A stretch of 64,000 bases of DNA, from the NCBI RefSeq assembly GCF_022899355.1, contig NZ_JALJCK010000012.1, positions 155,337-219,336 of the forward strand. The letters run 5' to 3'. Positions 41,553 through 50,719 of the stretch are shown in pieces (within the stretch, counting starts at the first letter, position 1; every line of letters starts with the position of its first letter). The notes under the pieces were generated by a model. It did no database searches, was not told where the DNA came from, and worked only from the letters and a program-made list of their open reading frames with translations. This DNA comes from Shinella yambaruensis (GTDB taxonomy: Bacteria; Pseudomonadota; Alphaproteobacteria; Rhizobiales; Rhizobiaceae). A program made the translations under genes and the position numbers.

Positions 41553-42588
41553 TGATCTGGGCCAGACTGCTGATGATGCGGCGGCGGGCCTGGACCGATT
41601 GCACGGTCAGTTCCTCCTGGAACTGGCTCTTGGCCAGGATTTCCGGTGCGGCATAGATTTCGGGATTGGAGCGCATGTCTTCCGGCAGCAGGGCGAGGGC
41701 GGCGGAGCTGGCGGTCGGCATGTTGAGCTTGATGGCGTTGCGGGCGCCGTTCTCGGCATTGCTGATATAGTCGACCAGTTGCAGCGCCAGCGCCTTGTTG
41801 TGCGAGCGCTCGCTGACGGAGATGCAGTCGAGCCAGGAGAGCGTGCCCTCCTTCGGCACCACGTAGCGCCAGAGGCCGGGCGAGGCGACCTTGTCGTTCA
41901 GCGTGTACTGGTCGCCGCTATAGCCGAGCGCCATGTGGATGTCCGGGCCCTTGTCGGGGTTCTGCACCGAGGTGACCACATAGTCGTAGGTCAGCACATA
42001 GGGCGCCTGTGCCTTCATCAGCTCGTAGGCCGCCTTCAGCGTCTCGTTGTCGTTGGCGTTCACCGATTTGCCGAGCAGGACGAGCGGGGCGACGAAGGCC
42101 TCGGCATGGTCGTCGTACATGGCGATATGGCCGCGCAGGCTTTCGGCCGGCTTCATCATGTCCGCCCAGGAGGTCGGCGGCGTCGTGATCTTGTCGGAGC
42201 GGTAGAGGATGCCCATCGTGCCCCACAGATAGGGCACGCCGTAGCCGCCGCAGCGGCTCGCCCAGCTCTTCGCATAGTCCTTCAGCGACGGCACGTTGTT
42301 CTGGTCCAGCGCGGCGATGACGCCGCGCTTGCCGTAGAGCCGGGCGCCGTTCTCGTTGGTCACGACGACATCGACATTGCTGTTCGGATCGGCGAGGATC
42401 TCGTCGCGCACGTCGCCGCTGTCATAGAAGGTCTGGCGCACCTTGATGCCGGTTTCGGCGGTCCAGTCGGCAAGGATCTGCTCGTCGATATAGGCTTCCC
42501 AGATCAGCAGGTTGAGGGTTGCCGCATGCGCGGGACCTTCCGCGGGGAGGGCCGCCAGTGAGACTGCTGCAAGAAAAGCGCCGCGCAT
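41539..42588 (-). CDS. Spermidine/putrescine-binding-type periplasmic protein (PotD/NspS-like)
   Basis: 349 residues: signal peptide (MRGAFLAAVSLAALPAEGPA, cut after HA), then LNLLIWEAYIDEQILADWTA, VRQTFYDSGDVRDEIL, VDVVVTNENG, the hinge GVPYLWGTMGILYRSDKITT and LWRYVVPKEGTLSWLDCISV. This is the PotD/PotF fold. There are no transporter genes beside it; instead its end overlaps the GGDEF-EAL gene. So it is more likely a sensor ligand-binding partner than a transporter subunit (inference). Upstream TTG at 42633 is an alternative start. Confidence 0.8.
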   Translation of the reverse strand: MRGAFLAAVSLAALPAEGPAHAATLNLLIWEAYIDEQILADWTAETGIKVRQTFYDSGDVRDEILADPNSNVDVVVTNENGARLYGKRGVIAALDQNNVPSLKDYAKSWASRCGGYGVPYLWGTMGILYRSDKITTPPTSWADMMKPAESLRGHIAMYDDHAEAFVAPLVLLGKSVNANDNETLKAAYELMKAQAPYVLTYDYVVTSVQNPDKGPDIHMALGYSGDQYTLNDKVASPGLWRYVVPKEGTLSWLDCISVSERSHNKALALQLVDYISNAENGARNAIKLNMPTASSAALALLPEDMRSNPEIYAAPEILAKSQFQEELTVQSVQARRRIISSLAQISDAR

Positions 42589-42816
42589 GCCGAAGGCCCC
42601 GTTGCCGTTACGTGCGGTGAGGATAGACGGCAAGACTTTATGAAGCGTTACAACCTCTAAGCCTGTATTAACGGGTGTTCAACCGTGGCACAGTCCTGCC
42701 GTCCTTTCCGGCGGTGATATATATTGTGGACGTGGTCGCGGGCTCACGGGCCTGCGATTGGCCTGCCGCCGGCCGCGCACTATGGTCGCCGACCGCGCCA
42801 ACCAGAGGAATCCGAC

Positions 42817-45126
42817 ATGGCCCCGACACCGCTCAAGATCGCGAACCTGATCGCCGCCGAGATCAAGGCGACCTCCGCGCAGGTTTCCGCCGCCGTGGAA
42901 CTCATCGACGAGGGGGCGACGGTGCCCTTCATCGCGCGCTACCGCAAGGAAGTGACCGGCGGCCTCGACGACACGCAGCTGCGCACGCTGTCCGAGCGGC
43001 TGACCTATCTGCGGGAGCTGGAGGCGCGCCGCGCCTCGATCCTCGAATCGATTTCGGGGCAGGGCAAGCTGACGGACGAGCTGGCCGCGAAGATCGCCAC
43101 TGTTTCGACCAAGGCGGAGCTCGAGGACATCTACCTGCCCTACAAGCCCAAGCGCCGCACCAAGGCGGAGATCGCCCGCGAGCGCGGCCTCGGCCCGCTC
43201 GCCGAGCAGATCCTGGCCGATCGTGCGCAGGTGCCGGCGGCGCTGGCCGAAAAATTCCTCTCGGCCGAGGTGCCGGACGTCAAGGCGGCGCTGGAGGGCG
43301 CGCGCGACATCGTCGCCGAGCAGTTCACGGAAAATGCCGATCTCCTCAAGCGCCTGCGCGACTACATGAAGGACAATGCCTTCCTGCGCTCGCGCGTCGT
43401 CGAGGGCAAGAAGGAGGCCGGCGCGAAGTTCTCCGACTATTTCGACCATACCGAACGCTGGGCGACGGTGCCCGGCCACCGGGCGCTCGCCATGCTGCGC
43501 GGCTGGAACGAGGAGTTCCTGTCGGTCGACATCGTGGTCGACCAGGACAGCACCGAGGCCGTCAAGCCGGTGGAGCGCATCATCGCCTCCTTCTATGCCA
43601 TCGGCACGAAGCCCGGCGACAAGTGGCTGGCCGAGGTGATCGGCTGGACCTGGCGGGTGAAACTCTCCATGTCGCTCTCGCTCGACCTGATGCGCGAGAT
43701 GCGCGAACGGGCCGAGGAGGAAGCGATCCGCGTCTTCGCCCGCAACCTCAAGGACCTCTTGCTCGCCGCGCCCGCCGGCACGCGCGCCACGATGGGCCTC
43801 GATCCGGGCATCCGCACCGGCGTCAAGGTCGCCGTCATCGACAATACCGGCAAGGTGCTGGAGACGACGACCGTCTATCCCTTCCCGCCGAAGAACGACG
43901 TGCGCGGCACGCAGGCCGAGCTCGCCAGCCTCGTCCGCAAGCACAGGATCGAGCTGATCGCCATCGGCAACGGCACCGGCAGCCGCGAGACGGAGAAGCT
44001 GGTGGCCGACATGCTGGCCCAGCTGCCTGCGCCCAAGCCCACCAAGGTCATCGTCTCGGAGGCCGGCGCCTCGGTCTATTCCGCCTCGGAAACGGCGGCC
44101 GCCGAATTCCCCAACCTCGACGTCTCGCTGCGCGGCGCCGTCTCCATCGCCCGCCGCCTGCAGGATCCGCTTGCCGAACTGGTGAAGATCGAGCCGAAGT
44201 CGATCGGCGTCGGCCAGTACCAGCACGATGTCGACCAGGGGAAGCTTTCCCGCTCGCTGGATGCGGTGGTGGAAGACGCGGTGAACGCTGTCGGCGTCGA
44301 CCTCAACACCGCCTCCGCGCCGCTGCTCGCGCGCGTCTCCGGCCTTGGAAAGTCTTCGGCCGAGGCGATCGTCGCGCACCGCGATGCCAACGGTCCGTTC
44401 GAAAGCCGCAAGGAGCTGATGAAGGTCCCGCGCCTCGGCGCGCGCACCTTCGAGCAGTGCGCCGGGTTCCTGCGCATCCCGAACGGCAAGGAGCCGCTCG
44501 ATGCCTCCTCGGTGCATCCGGAAGCTTACGGCGTCGCCAAGAAGATCGTCGCGGCCTGCGGGCGGGACGTGCGCACGCTGATGGGCGACAGCGCGGCGCT
44601 GAAGAGGCTCGACCCGAAGGTGTTCGTCGACGAGCGCTTCGGCCTGCCGACGGTGAAGGACATCCTCGCCGAACTGGAAAAGCCCGGCCGCGACCCGCGC
44701 CCGGAATTCCGCACCGCAACTTTTGCTGACGGCGTCGACGACATCAAGGACCTCAAGGTCGGCATGCTGCTGGAGGGCACGGTGACGAACGTCGCCGCCT
44801 TCGGCGCCTTCGTCGATATCGGTGTGCACCAGGACGGGCTCGTGCACGTCTCCCAGCTTGCCGACCGCTTCGTCAAGGATCCGCACGAGGTGGTGAAGGC
44901 CGGCGACGTGGTGAAGGTGCGCGTCACCGAGGTGGACGTGCCGCGCAAGCGCATCGGCCTCACCATGCGCAAGGACGGCGGCGCGCCGGCCGCCCGCGAC
45001 AATGCCCCGCGGGGCGACAGGAACGCCCAGATGAAGCCGAAATTCAGCCAGGCGGCGCCCAAGCAGCAGGCGCCCGCGCAGGGCGCCTTCGGCGCGGCGC
45101 TGGCCGAGGCGATGAAGCGAAAATAA
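42817..45126 (+). CDS. tex: Tex family RNA-binding transcription accessory protein
   Basis: 769 residues, normal for Tex. Order of domains: N-terminal HTH region ([40 protein letters not shown]), YqgF-like RNase H fold ([34 protein letters not shown]), helix-hairpin-helix ([15 protein letters not shown]; [17 protein letters not shown]) and a C-terminal S1 domain ([30 protein letters not shown]). Tex binds RNA and affects transcription and toxin gene expression in several bacteria. The AGGAAT start at 42817 is preferred over upstream in-frame codons. Confidence 0.92.
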   Translation: MAPTPLKIANLIAAEIKATSAQVSAAVELIDEGATVPFIARYRKEVTGGLDDTQLRTLSERLTYLRELEARRASILESISGQGKLTDELAAKIATVSTKAELEDIYLPYKPKRRTKAEIARERGLGPLAEQILADRAQVPAALAEKFLSAEVPDVKAALEGARDIVAEQFTENADLLKRLRDYMKDNAFLRSRVVEGKKEAGAKFSDYFDHTERWATVPGHRALAMLRGWNEEFLSVDIVVDQDSTEAVKPVERIIASFYAIGTKPGDKWLAEVIGWTWRVKLSMSLSLDLMREMRERAEEEAIRVFARNLKDLLLAAPAGTRATMGLDPGIRTGVKVAVIDNTGKVLETTTVYPFPPKNDVRGTQAELASLVRKHRIELIAIGNGTGSRETEKLVADMLAQLPAPKPTKVIVSEAGASVYSASETAAAEFPNLDVSLRGAVSIARRLQDPLAELVKIEPKSIGVGQYQHDVDQGKLSRSLDAVVEDAVNAVGVDLNTASAPLLARVSGLGKSSAEAIVAHRDANGPFESRKELMKVPRLGARTFEQCAGFLRIPNGKEPLDASSVHPEAYGVAKKIVAACGRDVRTLMGDSAALKRLDPKVFVDERFGLPTVKDILAELEKPGRDPRPEFRTATFADGVDDIKDLKVGMLLEGTVTNVAAFGAFVDIGVHQDGLVHVSQLADRFVKDPHEVVKAGDVVKVRVTEVDVPRKRIGLTMRKDGGAPAARDNAPRGDRNAQMKPKFSQAAPKQQAPAQGAFGAALAEAMKRK

Positions 45127-45271
45127 GGCGGAGCCCCAGTTTTCCTAATGGCTGTCGGCAGAAATCGTCGTTTGTCCTGAGCCGCCCCGCCGTCCATAGT
45201 CGCGGCGTGGGCGGGCTCAAACGGGCCGGGCCGCAAGGCGCGGCCGGTATCCGACAGACAGGAAAGCAGAC

Positions 45272-46165
45272 ATGACGATCACGATTTCCCGCCGGCAGGC
45301 CATGGCCGGCGCCCTTCTTGCCGTTCCCGTGGTTTCGGCGCTGGCGGCCGGCACCGGCCTTGCCGCCGGCGGGGACCTTGCCGAACGGCTCGCCGCGCTG
45401 GAGGCGCGCCATGGCGGACGCATCGGCGTTGCCATACTAAATCTTGCGACGGGCGCACGGCTCGGCCATCGCACGGAGGAACGCTTCCTGATGTGCAGCA
45501 CCTTCAAGGCGCTGCTGGCGGGCCACATCCTCGCTCGGGTGGACCGGGGCGAGGAGACGCTGGACCGGCGCATCGTCGTGAAGGAAGCGGACCTCGTGGA
45601 CTGGTCGCCGGTGGTGGAGAAACGTGTCGGCGGAGAGGGCATTTCGATTGCCGAACTCTGCGAGGCGACGATCACGCTCAGCGACAATGCCGCCGCCAAC
45701 CTGCTGCTCGCCGCATCGGGCGGGCCGAAGGCCGTCACGGCGTTCCTGCGCGGCTTCGGCGACGCGGTGACGCGGCTCGACCGCACGGAGCCGACGCTCA
45801 ACTACCATGAGGCGCCGGACGACGAGCGCGACACGACGACGCCGACCGCCATGGTGGAGACGCTGCGCAGGCTGCTCTTCGCCGAGGTGCTGTCGGCCCG
45901 CTCGAAGGCGCAGCTCGCCGCTTGGCTGGTGATGAACAAGACGGGCGACACGCGGCTGCGCGCCGGTTTCCCGGCCGGCTGGATGACCGGCGACAAGACC
46001 GGCACGAACGGCGACAAGGCCGGCAATGCCAACGATGTCGCCGTCGCCTGGTCGCCGGACCGCGGCGCCGTCATCGTCGCCGCCTTCTGCGAAATCCCCG
46101 GCATTTCCGGCGACGCGCGTAATGCCGTCATCGCCGAGATCGGGCGCATCGCGGCCGAGGTCTGA
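45272..46165 (+). CDS. bla: Class A beta-lactamase
   Basis: 297 residues. All class A motifs are present: the active Ser in MCSTFK (76-79), SDN at 137-139, the omega-loop Glu in EPTLN (173-177) and KTG at 242-244. It hydrolyses beta-lactams in the periplasm. The N-terminus has SRRQAMAGALLAVPVVSALA, a twin-arginine-type signal, so export may be by Tat. There is a Cys directly before the active Ser, as in some carbapenemases, but no partner Cys after KTGT, so the disulfide is absent. Substrate range cannot be read from this. No LysR-type regulator is next to it. Confidence 0.9.
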   Translation: MTITISRRQAMAGALLAVPVVSALAAGTGLAAGGDLAERLAALEARHGGRIGVAILNLATGARLGHRTEERFLMCSTFKALLAGHILARVDRGEETLDRRIVVKEADLVDWSPVVEKRVGGEGISIAELCEATITLSDNAAANLLLAASGGPKAVTAFLRGFGDAVTRLDRTEPTLNYHEAPDDERDTTTPTAMVETLRRLLFAEVLSARSKAQLAAWLVMNKTGDTRLRAGFPAGWMTGDKTGTNGDKAGNANDVAVAWSPDRGAVIVAAFCEIPGISGDARNAVIAEIGRIAAEV

Positions 46166-46196
46166 GACGGGGGCGCCGTCTCGCGGCGGCGGCGCC

Positions 46197-46520
46197 TCAG
46201 ACCTCCAGCTCACCCTTGAGCGCCGAAAGAACGCTCATCGCGTGGCCGGCATACCGGCTGATCCAGCGGTCGTGGATCGCCTGGATCGGCAGGGCATTGA
46301 GGTGGTTCCAGCGTTCGCGGCCCTCGCGGTGGGCGACGATCAGGTCCGCCTCTTCCAGCACCTTCAGGTGCTGCATGACCGTGCAGCGGTCCATCTCCGC
46401 GAAACGCTCGCACAGCGCGCCCGTCGTCAGCGGCGCATCCTTGAGCGCATCCAGCATCTGCCGCCGTTTGCCGTTGGCCAGCGCCCTGAAAACGGCGTCC
46501 TCTTTCGATTCGCTTGACAT
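46197..46520 (-). CDS. ArsR-family transcriptional regulator, 107 aa
   Basis: A winged HTH of the ArsR family: VFRALANGKRRQMLDALKDA, PLTTGALCERFAEMDRCTVM, QHLKVLEEADLIVAHREGRE, RWNHLNALPIQAIHDRWISR. This subgroup, with NHLNALPIQAI, typically pairs with an SRPBCC (AHSA1) gene and does not sense metals. The adjacent divergent SRPBCC gene fits. A 20-bp palindrome overlaps its start codon, so it probably represses both genes. Confidence 0.85.
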   Translation of the reverse strand: MSSESKEDAVFRALANGKRRQMLDALKDAPLTTGALCERFAEMDRCTVMQHLKVLEEADLIVAHREGRERWNHLNALPIQAIHDRWISRYAGHAMSVLSALKGELEV

Positions 46521-46538
46521 GTTATATTTTTATAACAT
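46519..46538. promoter_or_regulatory. Palindromic operator for the ArsR regulator
   Basis: ATGTTATATTTTTATAACAT is an 8-bp perfect inverted repeat around four T's. It begins inside the regulator's start codon and lies 54 bp before the SRPBCC gene, the expected place for an ArsR operator acting on both. Confidence 0.65.
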
Positions 46539-46591
46539 ATTTTGGCGGCAGACAAGATCGAGAGGGGCCGTGCGCCCCGGAGGAGGACGGC

Positions 46592-47080
46592 ATGACGCTG
46601 GAATTTCGTGTGAACGGGCGCATCGGCAAGCCGGTCGCCGAGGTCTTCGACGCGGTGGTCAATCCGAAGAAGCTCAGCGGCTACTTCACGACCATCGGCG
46701 GGGCGAGCGCCCCGCTGGTCGAGGGCACGACGGTCACCTGGTGGGGCATGGCCCCGGTCATCGTCGACAGGGTGGAGGAGAACGCGCTGATCGTCTTCTG
46801 CTGGGATGCCATGGTGGACGAGGGGGAGGCGCCCTACAAGACGCGCGTCGAGATGCGCTTTGCACCGCTGGAGGACGGCGGCACGATGGTGACCATCGCC
46901 GAGACCGGCTGGCGCGACAACGCCCGCGGCCAGAAATCGTCCTACATGAACTGCGAGGGCTGGTCGCAGATGCTGGCCTGCATGAAGGCCTATGTCGAAT
47001 ACGGCATCAACCTGCGCGAGGGCTATTACCCGAGCGAGCTCAAGGGCGTGGTCGCCTCCGAGCAGCAGGATTTCACGTGA
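46592..47080 (+). CDS. SRPBCC/AHSA1-domain protein, 162 aa
   Basis: A START-like lipid/ligand-binding fold: LEFRVNGRIGKPVAEVFDAV, VNPKKLSGYFTTIGGASAPL, GTTVTWWGMAP, TRVEMRFAPLEDGGTMVTIA and a C-terminal helix GWSQMLACMKAYVEYGIN. AHSA1-type proteins paired with ArsR regulators are common in rhizobia; ligands are unknown. GGAGGA precedes the ATG. The VOC gene follows 14 bp on and is likely co-transcribed. Confidence 0.85.
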   Translation: MTLEFRVNGRIGKPVAEVFDAVVNPKKLSGYFTTIGGASAPLVEGTTVTWWGMAPVIVDRVEENALIVFCWDAMVDEGEAPYKTRVEMRFAPLEDGGTMVTIAETGWRDNARGQKSSYMNCEGWSQMLACMKAYVEYGINLREGYYPSELKGVVASEQQDFT

Positions 47081-47094
47081 GGCGGGAGGTTGCC

Positions 47095-47457
47095 ATGACG
47101 GCTGAAATCAAGGGCGGCATCAACATCGCCATGAAGGTCCCCTCGCACCAGTACGAGGCGACGCTCGCCTTCTACCGCGACGTCGTCGGGCTGGAGCCCT
47201 TCGACGACAAGGCCCCGGCACGGGGCTTCCTGCTCGGCCCGAACCGGCTGTGGATCGACGAGGCACCGGGCTACAGCCAGGCGGAGGTGTGGCTGGAGCT
47301 CTTCACGCCCGACCACAAGCTCGCCCTCGGCCATCTGGAGCGGAACGGCGTCGTGCGCTGCGATCCCATCGAGGATCTGGGCGCGGGCTTTCGCGGCGGC
47401 TGGGTGATGAACCCGGCCAACATCGTGCACATGGTGCGCGAGCCCGACGCCTGGTGA
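47095..47457 (+). CDS. VOC (glyoxalase/bleomycin-resistance fold) protein, 120 aa
   Basis: A small VOC-fold protein: KVPSHQYEATLAFYRDVVGL, GFLLGPNRLWIDEAPG, AEVWLELFTPDHKLALGHLE and VMNPANIVHMVREP. Metal ligands of glyoxalase I are not all obvious. The VOC family includes dioxygenases, glyoxalases and antibiotic-binding proteins; here the function is unknown, but co-transcription with the SRPBCC gene under the ArsR operator suggests a joint stress or detoxification role (inference). GGGAGG lies before the ATG. Confidence 0.8.
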   Translation: MTAEIKGGINIAMKVPSHQYEATLAFYRDVVGLEPFDDKAPARGFLLGPNRLWIDEAPGYSQAEVWLELFTPDHKLALGHLERNGVVRCDPIEDLGAGFRGGWVMNPANIVHMVREPDAW

Positions 47458-47503
47458 TGAAACCGGTCCGGGGACGGGCGCAGGGCCGCCCCCGGGAAAT
47501 GCC

Positions 47504-48235
47504 TCAGATGGCGGCGGGCGGCGTCAGGCCGTCGGCGGCGGCCATCGGCCCCGGCTGGTCGGCCGGCGCCTGGTGCTGCAGCACGACGACGCGGCTGCCG
47601 GTCGGCACGCGGCCGTAGAGGTCGATGATGTCCTGGTTGAACAGGCGGATGCAGCCGCTCGACACCGCCTTGCCGATCGACCACGGCTCGGACGTGCCGT
47701 GGATGCGGAAGAGCGTGTCCTTGCCGTCCTTGTGCAGGTAGAGCGCGCGCGGCCCGAGCGGGTTTGTGAGCCCCGGCTCCATGCCGCCGGCCCATTTCAG
47801 GTTCCGCTCCGGCTCGCGCGCGATCATGTTCTGGGTGGGCGTCCAGCGCGGCCATTCCGCCTTGCGGCCGATGCGCGCGCCGCCCTCGAACTCCAGTCCC
47901 GCCTTGCCGACGCCGATGCCGTAGCGCATCGCCATGCCGTCGTCCTGCACGAGGTAGAGGAAGCGGTTCTGCGTGTCGATGACGATGGTGCCGGCCGGCT
48001 CCGCCGTCTGGTAGGCGACCTGCTGGCGGAAATATTTCGGATCCACCTTGCTGATATCCATCGCCGGCAGCGGGAAGCGCTCGTCCGGATGCGGCCCGTA
48101 CATGGCGACATGCATCGGGTCCGGCCCCTTCTTCACCGGCTTGGCGGTGGTGGCGCAGCTTGCGAGCGTCGCCGCAAGGGCAAGGAGGGCGAGGGGGCGG
48201 AGAGCCGCGAAAGCGCGGGCGCGGGACACACACAT
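47504..48235 (-). CDS. L,D-transpeptidase (YkuD), lipoprotein, 243 aa
   Basis: The YkuD catalytic box is complete: FRIHGTSEPWSIGKAVSSGC followed by IRLFNQDI, with the active Cys and His. The N-terminus (ALLALAATLASCATTAKPVK) has a lipobox with Cys, so it is a periplasmic lipoprotein. These enzymes make 3-3 cross-links in peptidoglycan or attach proteins to it. Other landmarks: GTIVIDTQNRFLYLVQDDGM and GMEPGLTNPLGPRALYLH. It stands alone and is convergent with the VOC gene. Confidence 0.9.
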   Translation of the reverse strand: MCVSRARAFAALRPLALLALAATLASCATTAKPVKKGPDPMHVAMYGPHPDERFPLPAMDISKVDPKYFRQQVAYQTAEPAGTIVIDTQNRFLYLVQDDGMAMRYGIGVGKAGLEFEGGARIGRKAEWPRWTPTQNMIAREPERNLKWAGGMEPGLTNPLGPRALYLHKDGKDTLFRIHGTSEPWSIGKAVSSGCIRLFNQDIIDLYGRVPTGSRVVVLQHQAPADQPGPMAAADGLTPPAAI

Positions 48236-48440
48236 GAAGGGGGCACCTGTAGTTCTTCAATTCCGGAATCTGGCTTGAAAGCCTTGCGCGGGGTTCTTTG
48301 TCGGCAAAGCGGGCACCGGCGCGGCGAGAAAAAAGCGAAACTGTGGCAATGGCTTGGGTGTGTCCCTGCGGCCACGCGTCGTTCCGCCGCATGCTGCGGC
48401 CCGCTTGCCCCGGTGCCGGCGAGGGCGTAAGGCTTTGACC

Positions 48441-49205
48441 ATGCAATGGAGTGAGGAAGCCATCGTTCTCGGCGTGCGGCGCCATGGCGAAAGCTCGGTG
48501 ATCGCCGAGGTGATGACGCGCAGCCGTGGCCGGCATCTCGGCATGGTGCGCGGCGGGCGCTCGCGGACCATGCAGCCGGTGCTCCAGCCCGGCAATTCCG
48601 TCGACGTCACCTGGCGCGCGCGGCTCGACGAGCATCTCGGCGAGTTCCGCATCGAGCCGCTGGAGCTGCGCGCCGGGCGGCTGATGGAGACGGCGACCGC
48701 CGTCTACGGCGTGCAGGCCATGGCGGCGCTGCTGCGCTTCCTGCCGGAGCGCGATCCGCATCCCCATCTCTACGAGGCGCTTTCCGTCATCCTCGACCAC
48801 CTGCACGAGCCGGCCGATGCCGGCGAGCTCTTCGTGCGCTTCGAGCTTGCCGTGCTCAACGACCTCGGCTTCGGCCTCGACCTCCTCGAATGCGCCGCCA
48901 CCGGCACGCGCGAGGATCTCTGCTACGTCTCGCCGAAATCCGGCCGTGCCGTCTCGCGCGCGGCCGGCGCGCCCTGGGCGGGCAAGATGCTGGCGCTGCC
49001 GGCCTTCCTCGGCGACGAGAGCCGGCACGCCGCCGATGCCGCCGCCCTTGCCGACGGCTTCCGGCTGACGGCCTTCTTCCTCAACCGCCATGTCTGCGAG
49101 CCGCGCGGGCTGGAACTCGCCAGCGCCCGCGACGGCTTCATCCAGGCGGCCCTGAAGGCGCTCGGCACGCCGCGACACGACCAACCCGAAAAGGCGCATG
49201 CATGA
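48441..49205 (+). CDS. recO: DNA repair protein RecO
   Basis: 254 residues. RecO works with RecR to load RecA on SSB-coated DNA. The OB-fold N-terminus ([40 protein letters not shown]) and the C-terminal [40 protein letters not shown], with a family Cys, are typical for alphaproteobacteria. In Rhizobiaceae recO usually lies close to era, as here after several inserted genes. Its stop overlaps the thioesterase start. Confidence 0.92.
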   Translation: MQWSEEAIVLGVRRHGESSVIAEVMTRSRGRHLGMVRGGRSRTMQPVLQPGNSVDVTWRARLDEHLGEFRIEPLELRAGRLMETATAVYGVQAMAALLRFLPERDPHPHLYEALSVILDHLHEPADAGELFVRFELAVLNDLGFGLDLLECAATGTREDLCYVSPKSGRAVSRAAGAPWAGKMLALPAFLGDESRHAADAAALADGFRLTAFFLNRHVCEPRGLELASARDGFIQAALKALGTPRHDQPEKAHA

Positions 49206-49711
49206 CGGTCGAAATCTATCCGGGGCTGACGGTCGCCGGCATCGGCACGCTGCCGCTCGACGTGGTGAAGCGCGACGGCGGGCTGAAGGTGTTGCAGGCG
49301 ATGCTGGCAGGCGACCTGCCCGCTCCGCCGATGGCCAAGACGCTCGCCTTCAGCCTGACGGAAGTGGAGGACGGCCGCGTCGTCTTTTCCGGCCTGCCGT
49401 CGGCCGACCATCTCAATCCGCTCGGCACGGTGCACGGCGGCTGGACGGCGACGGTGATGGATTCGGCGCTCGGCTGCGCCGTCTTCTCCGTCGTCAGGCC
49501 GGGCGAGGCCTACACGACGATCGAGTTCAAGCTGAACCTCGTGCGCCCCGTCCTGCCCGGCATGGGCGAGGTGTTCTGCGAGGGCAGGATCGTGCATCGC
49601 GGCCGCACTATCGCCACGTCCGAGGCCTGGCTGCGCGATGGGAGCGGCAAGCTGCTGGCCCACGGCACGGAAACCTGCGCGCTCTTCCCGATCGAGAACC
49701 TGATGCGCTAG
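49202..49711 (+). CDS. PaaI-type hotdog thioesterase, 169 aa
   Basis: A hotdog-fold protein with the PaaI signature [20 protein letters not shown] and LGCAV, then [20 protein letters not shown] and [20 protein letters not shown]. PaaI-type enzymes hydrolyse acyl- or phenylacetyl-CoA-type thioesters. The N-terminal 60 residues form an added segment. It overlaps recO by four bases (ATGA), so it is co-expressed; no functional link is known to me. Confidence 0.85.
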   Translation: MTVEIYPGLTVAGIGTLPLDVVKRDGGLKVLQAMLAGDLPAPPMAKTLAFSLTEVEDGRVVFSGLPSADHLNPLGTVHGGWTATVMDSALGCAVFSVVRPGEAYTTIEFKLNLVRPVLPGMGEVFCEGRIVHRGRTIATSEAWLRDGSGKLLAHGTETCALFPIENLMR

Positions 49712-49778
49712 AGCATTTCAAGCCGAAGCGAGATTGCTTCGGCGTCGGGTGAACTCCGGTCCACCGGAAATGCTCTAG
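49708..49778. repeat. CTAGAGCATTTC palindromic repeat element
   Basis: CTAGAGCATTTC and GAAATGCTCTAG are perfect 12-bp arms enclosing two further small stems (GCCGAAGC..GCTTCGGC and TCCGGT..ACCGGA). The element even overlaps the thioesterase stop codon. It belongs to the same rhizobial family as 25642-25679 and may act as a terminator. Confidence 0.7.
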
Positions 49779-49813
49779 GCAGTGGCCCGGGCCTCGGCCC
49801 CGCCGTCGAGGGG

Positions 49814-50719
49814 TCAATGGCCGCTGTGGGTCGAAAGCACTTCCCAGTGCGCGCGCAACGCGGCGGCGTCGCCGCCGGCCTCGGTGATCTCGATGACGTG
49901 GTTGAACCGGCTGCGGGCGTCCGTCTGCCTGCCAGCCAGCCGGAGGCGGGCCGTGCCGGCCTCAGGATCCGCCATCACATCCGTGATGCCGTCCATGCGG
50001 GTGGCGCGCAGGAGCGCGGCGGCGCGGCGCGTTTCTGTCCGCACGCCGGCCGGTCCGGCATAGCCATAGGCGGCGGTTAGCGGGCGTTTCCCGGCAACGA
50101 CCGGCATCCATGCCAGCGTGCCGTGCTCCATCACCAGCGGTGCCGCGTCGAACACGACGGGCATCCCGTCCTCTTCGCCATCGGCGGCAAAATGCGCGAC
50201 GAAGAGCGTGCCGTCGTCGAGGAGGTCCCGGTCAGCGGGGCGGTCCCCAGGCTGCCAGGTGCCGTGCGTGATGAATTTGTAGAGGTGCCCGGAACCTCCG
50301 CCATCGCCGCAATAGACGACCACGCGGCCATCCCCGTTGACGAGGCAGGAGAGGCCGCGATGCCCGAGACGGCCGAGCGCGGTCCGCCTCTTCGGGGCGG
50401 CGTCCGGATCCTGCGGATCGACCTCGACGATCCAGCCGGCAGGGGCGCCGGAAGGGCCGGCGGCGTCATCATGAAGATCGACCTCCGCCATCAGCCGCGT
50501 CCCCCACGGCGTGAGGCAGCCGGCAGCGGCGACACGCCGGTGCGAAGCTGCACGGTCCGCCGTGGAGGCCGGAGCCTTCTCCGGGGCCTGGCCGGCAGCC
50601 GCGGAGCGGCGGCCGAGAAGATTGCCGAGGCCGCGAACGATGGCGTGCGCATAGCCGAGGCCGCCCCCGGGGTGCCGTTCCGCATGCATGGCGGCGGCGT
50701 TGCGAAGGGTCTCGGTCAT
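49814..50719 (-). CDS. Shortened PhoX/DUF839-like protein, 301 aa
   Basis: Resembles the PhoX-type phosphatase family (DUF839): CLTPWGTRLMAEVDLHDDAA, ALGRLGHRGLSCLVNGDGRV, VVYCGDGGGSGHLYKFITHG and LLDDGTLFVAHF match the order of family blocks. Full PhoX proteins have about 600-700 residues and a Tat signal; here the N-terminal part, including signal and first metal ligands, is missing, and TCEE has become MAEV. So it is likely a degraded or repurposed copy. The start at 50719 is the best ATG. Confidence 0.6.
   Translation of the reverse strand: MTETLRNAAAMHAERHPGGGLGYAHAIVRGLGNLLGRRSAAAGQAPEKAPASTADRAASHRRVAAAGCLTPWGTRLMAEVDLHDDAAGPSGAPAGWIVEVDPQDPDAAPKRRTALGRLGHRGLSCLVNGDGRVVVYCGDGGGSGHLYKFITHGTWQPGDRPADRDLLDDGTLFVAHFAADGEEDGMPVVFDAAPLVMEHGTLAWMPVVAGKRPLTAAYGYAGPAGVRTETRRAAALLRATRMDGITDVMADPEAGTARLRLAGRQTDARSRFNHVIEITEAGGDAAALRAHWEVLSTHSGH

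Noticed and set aside
38820..41555. A 911-codon frame antisense to the GGDEF-EAL gene
   Set aside because: No start site or domain; the GGDEF-EAL gene on the minus strand has all its motifs.
42679..44886. A 735-codon frame antisense to tex
   Set aside because: Shadow of tex; no motif supports it.
45272..46165. Acquired resistance cassette
   Set aside because: No integron site, IS or composition break surrounds the beta-lactamase; codon use matches the neighbours.
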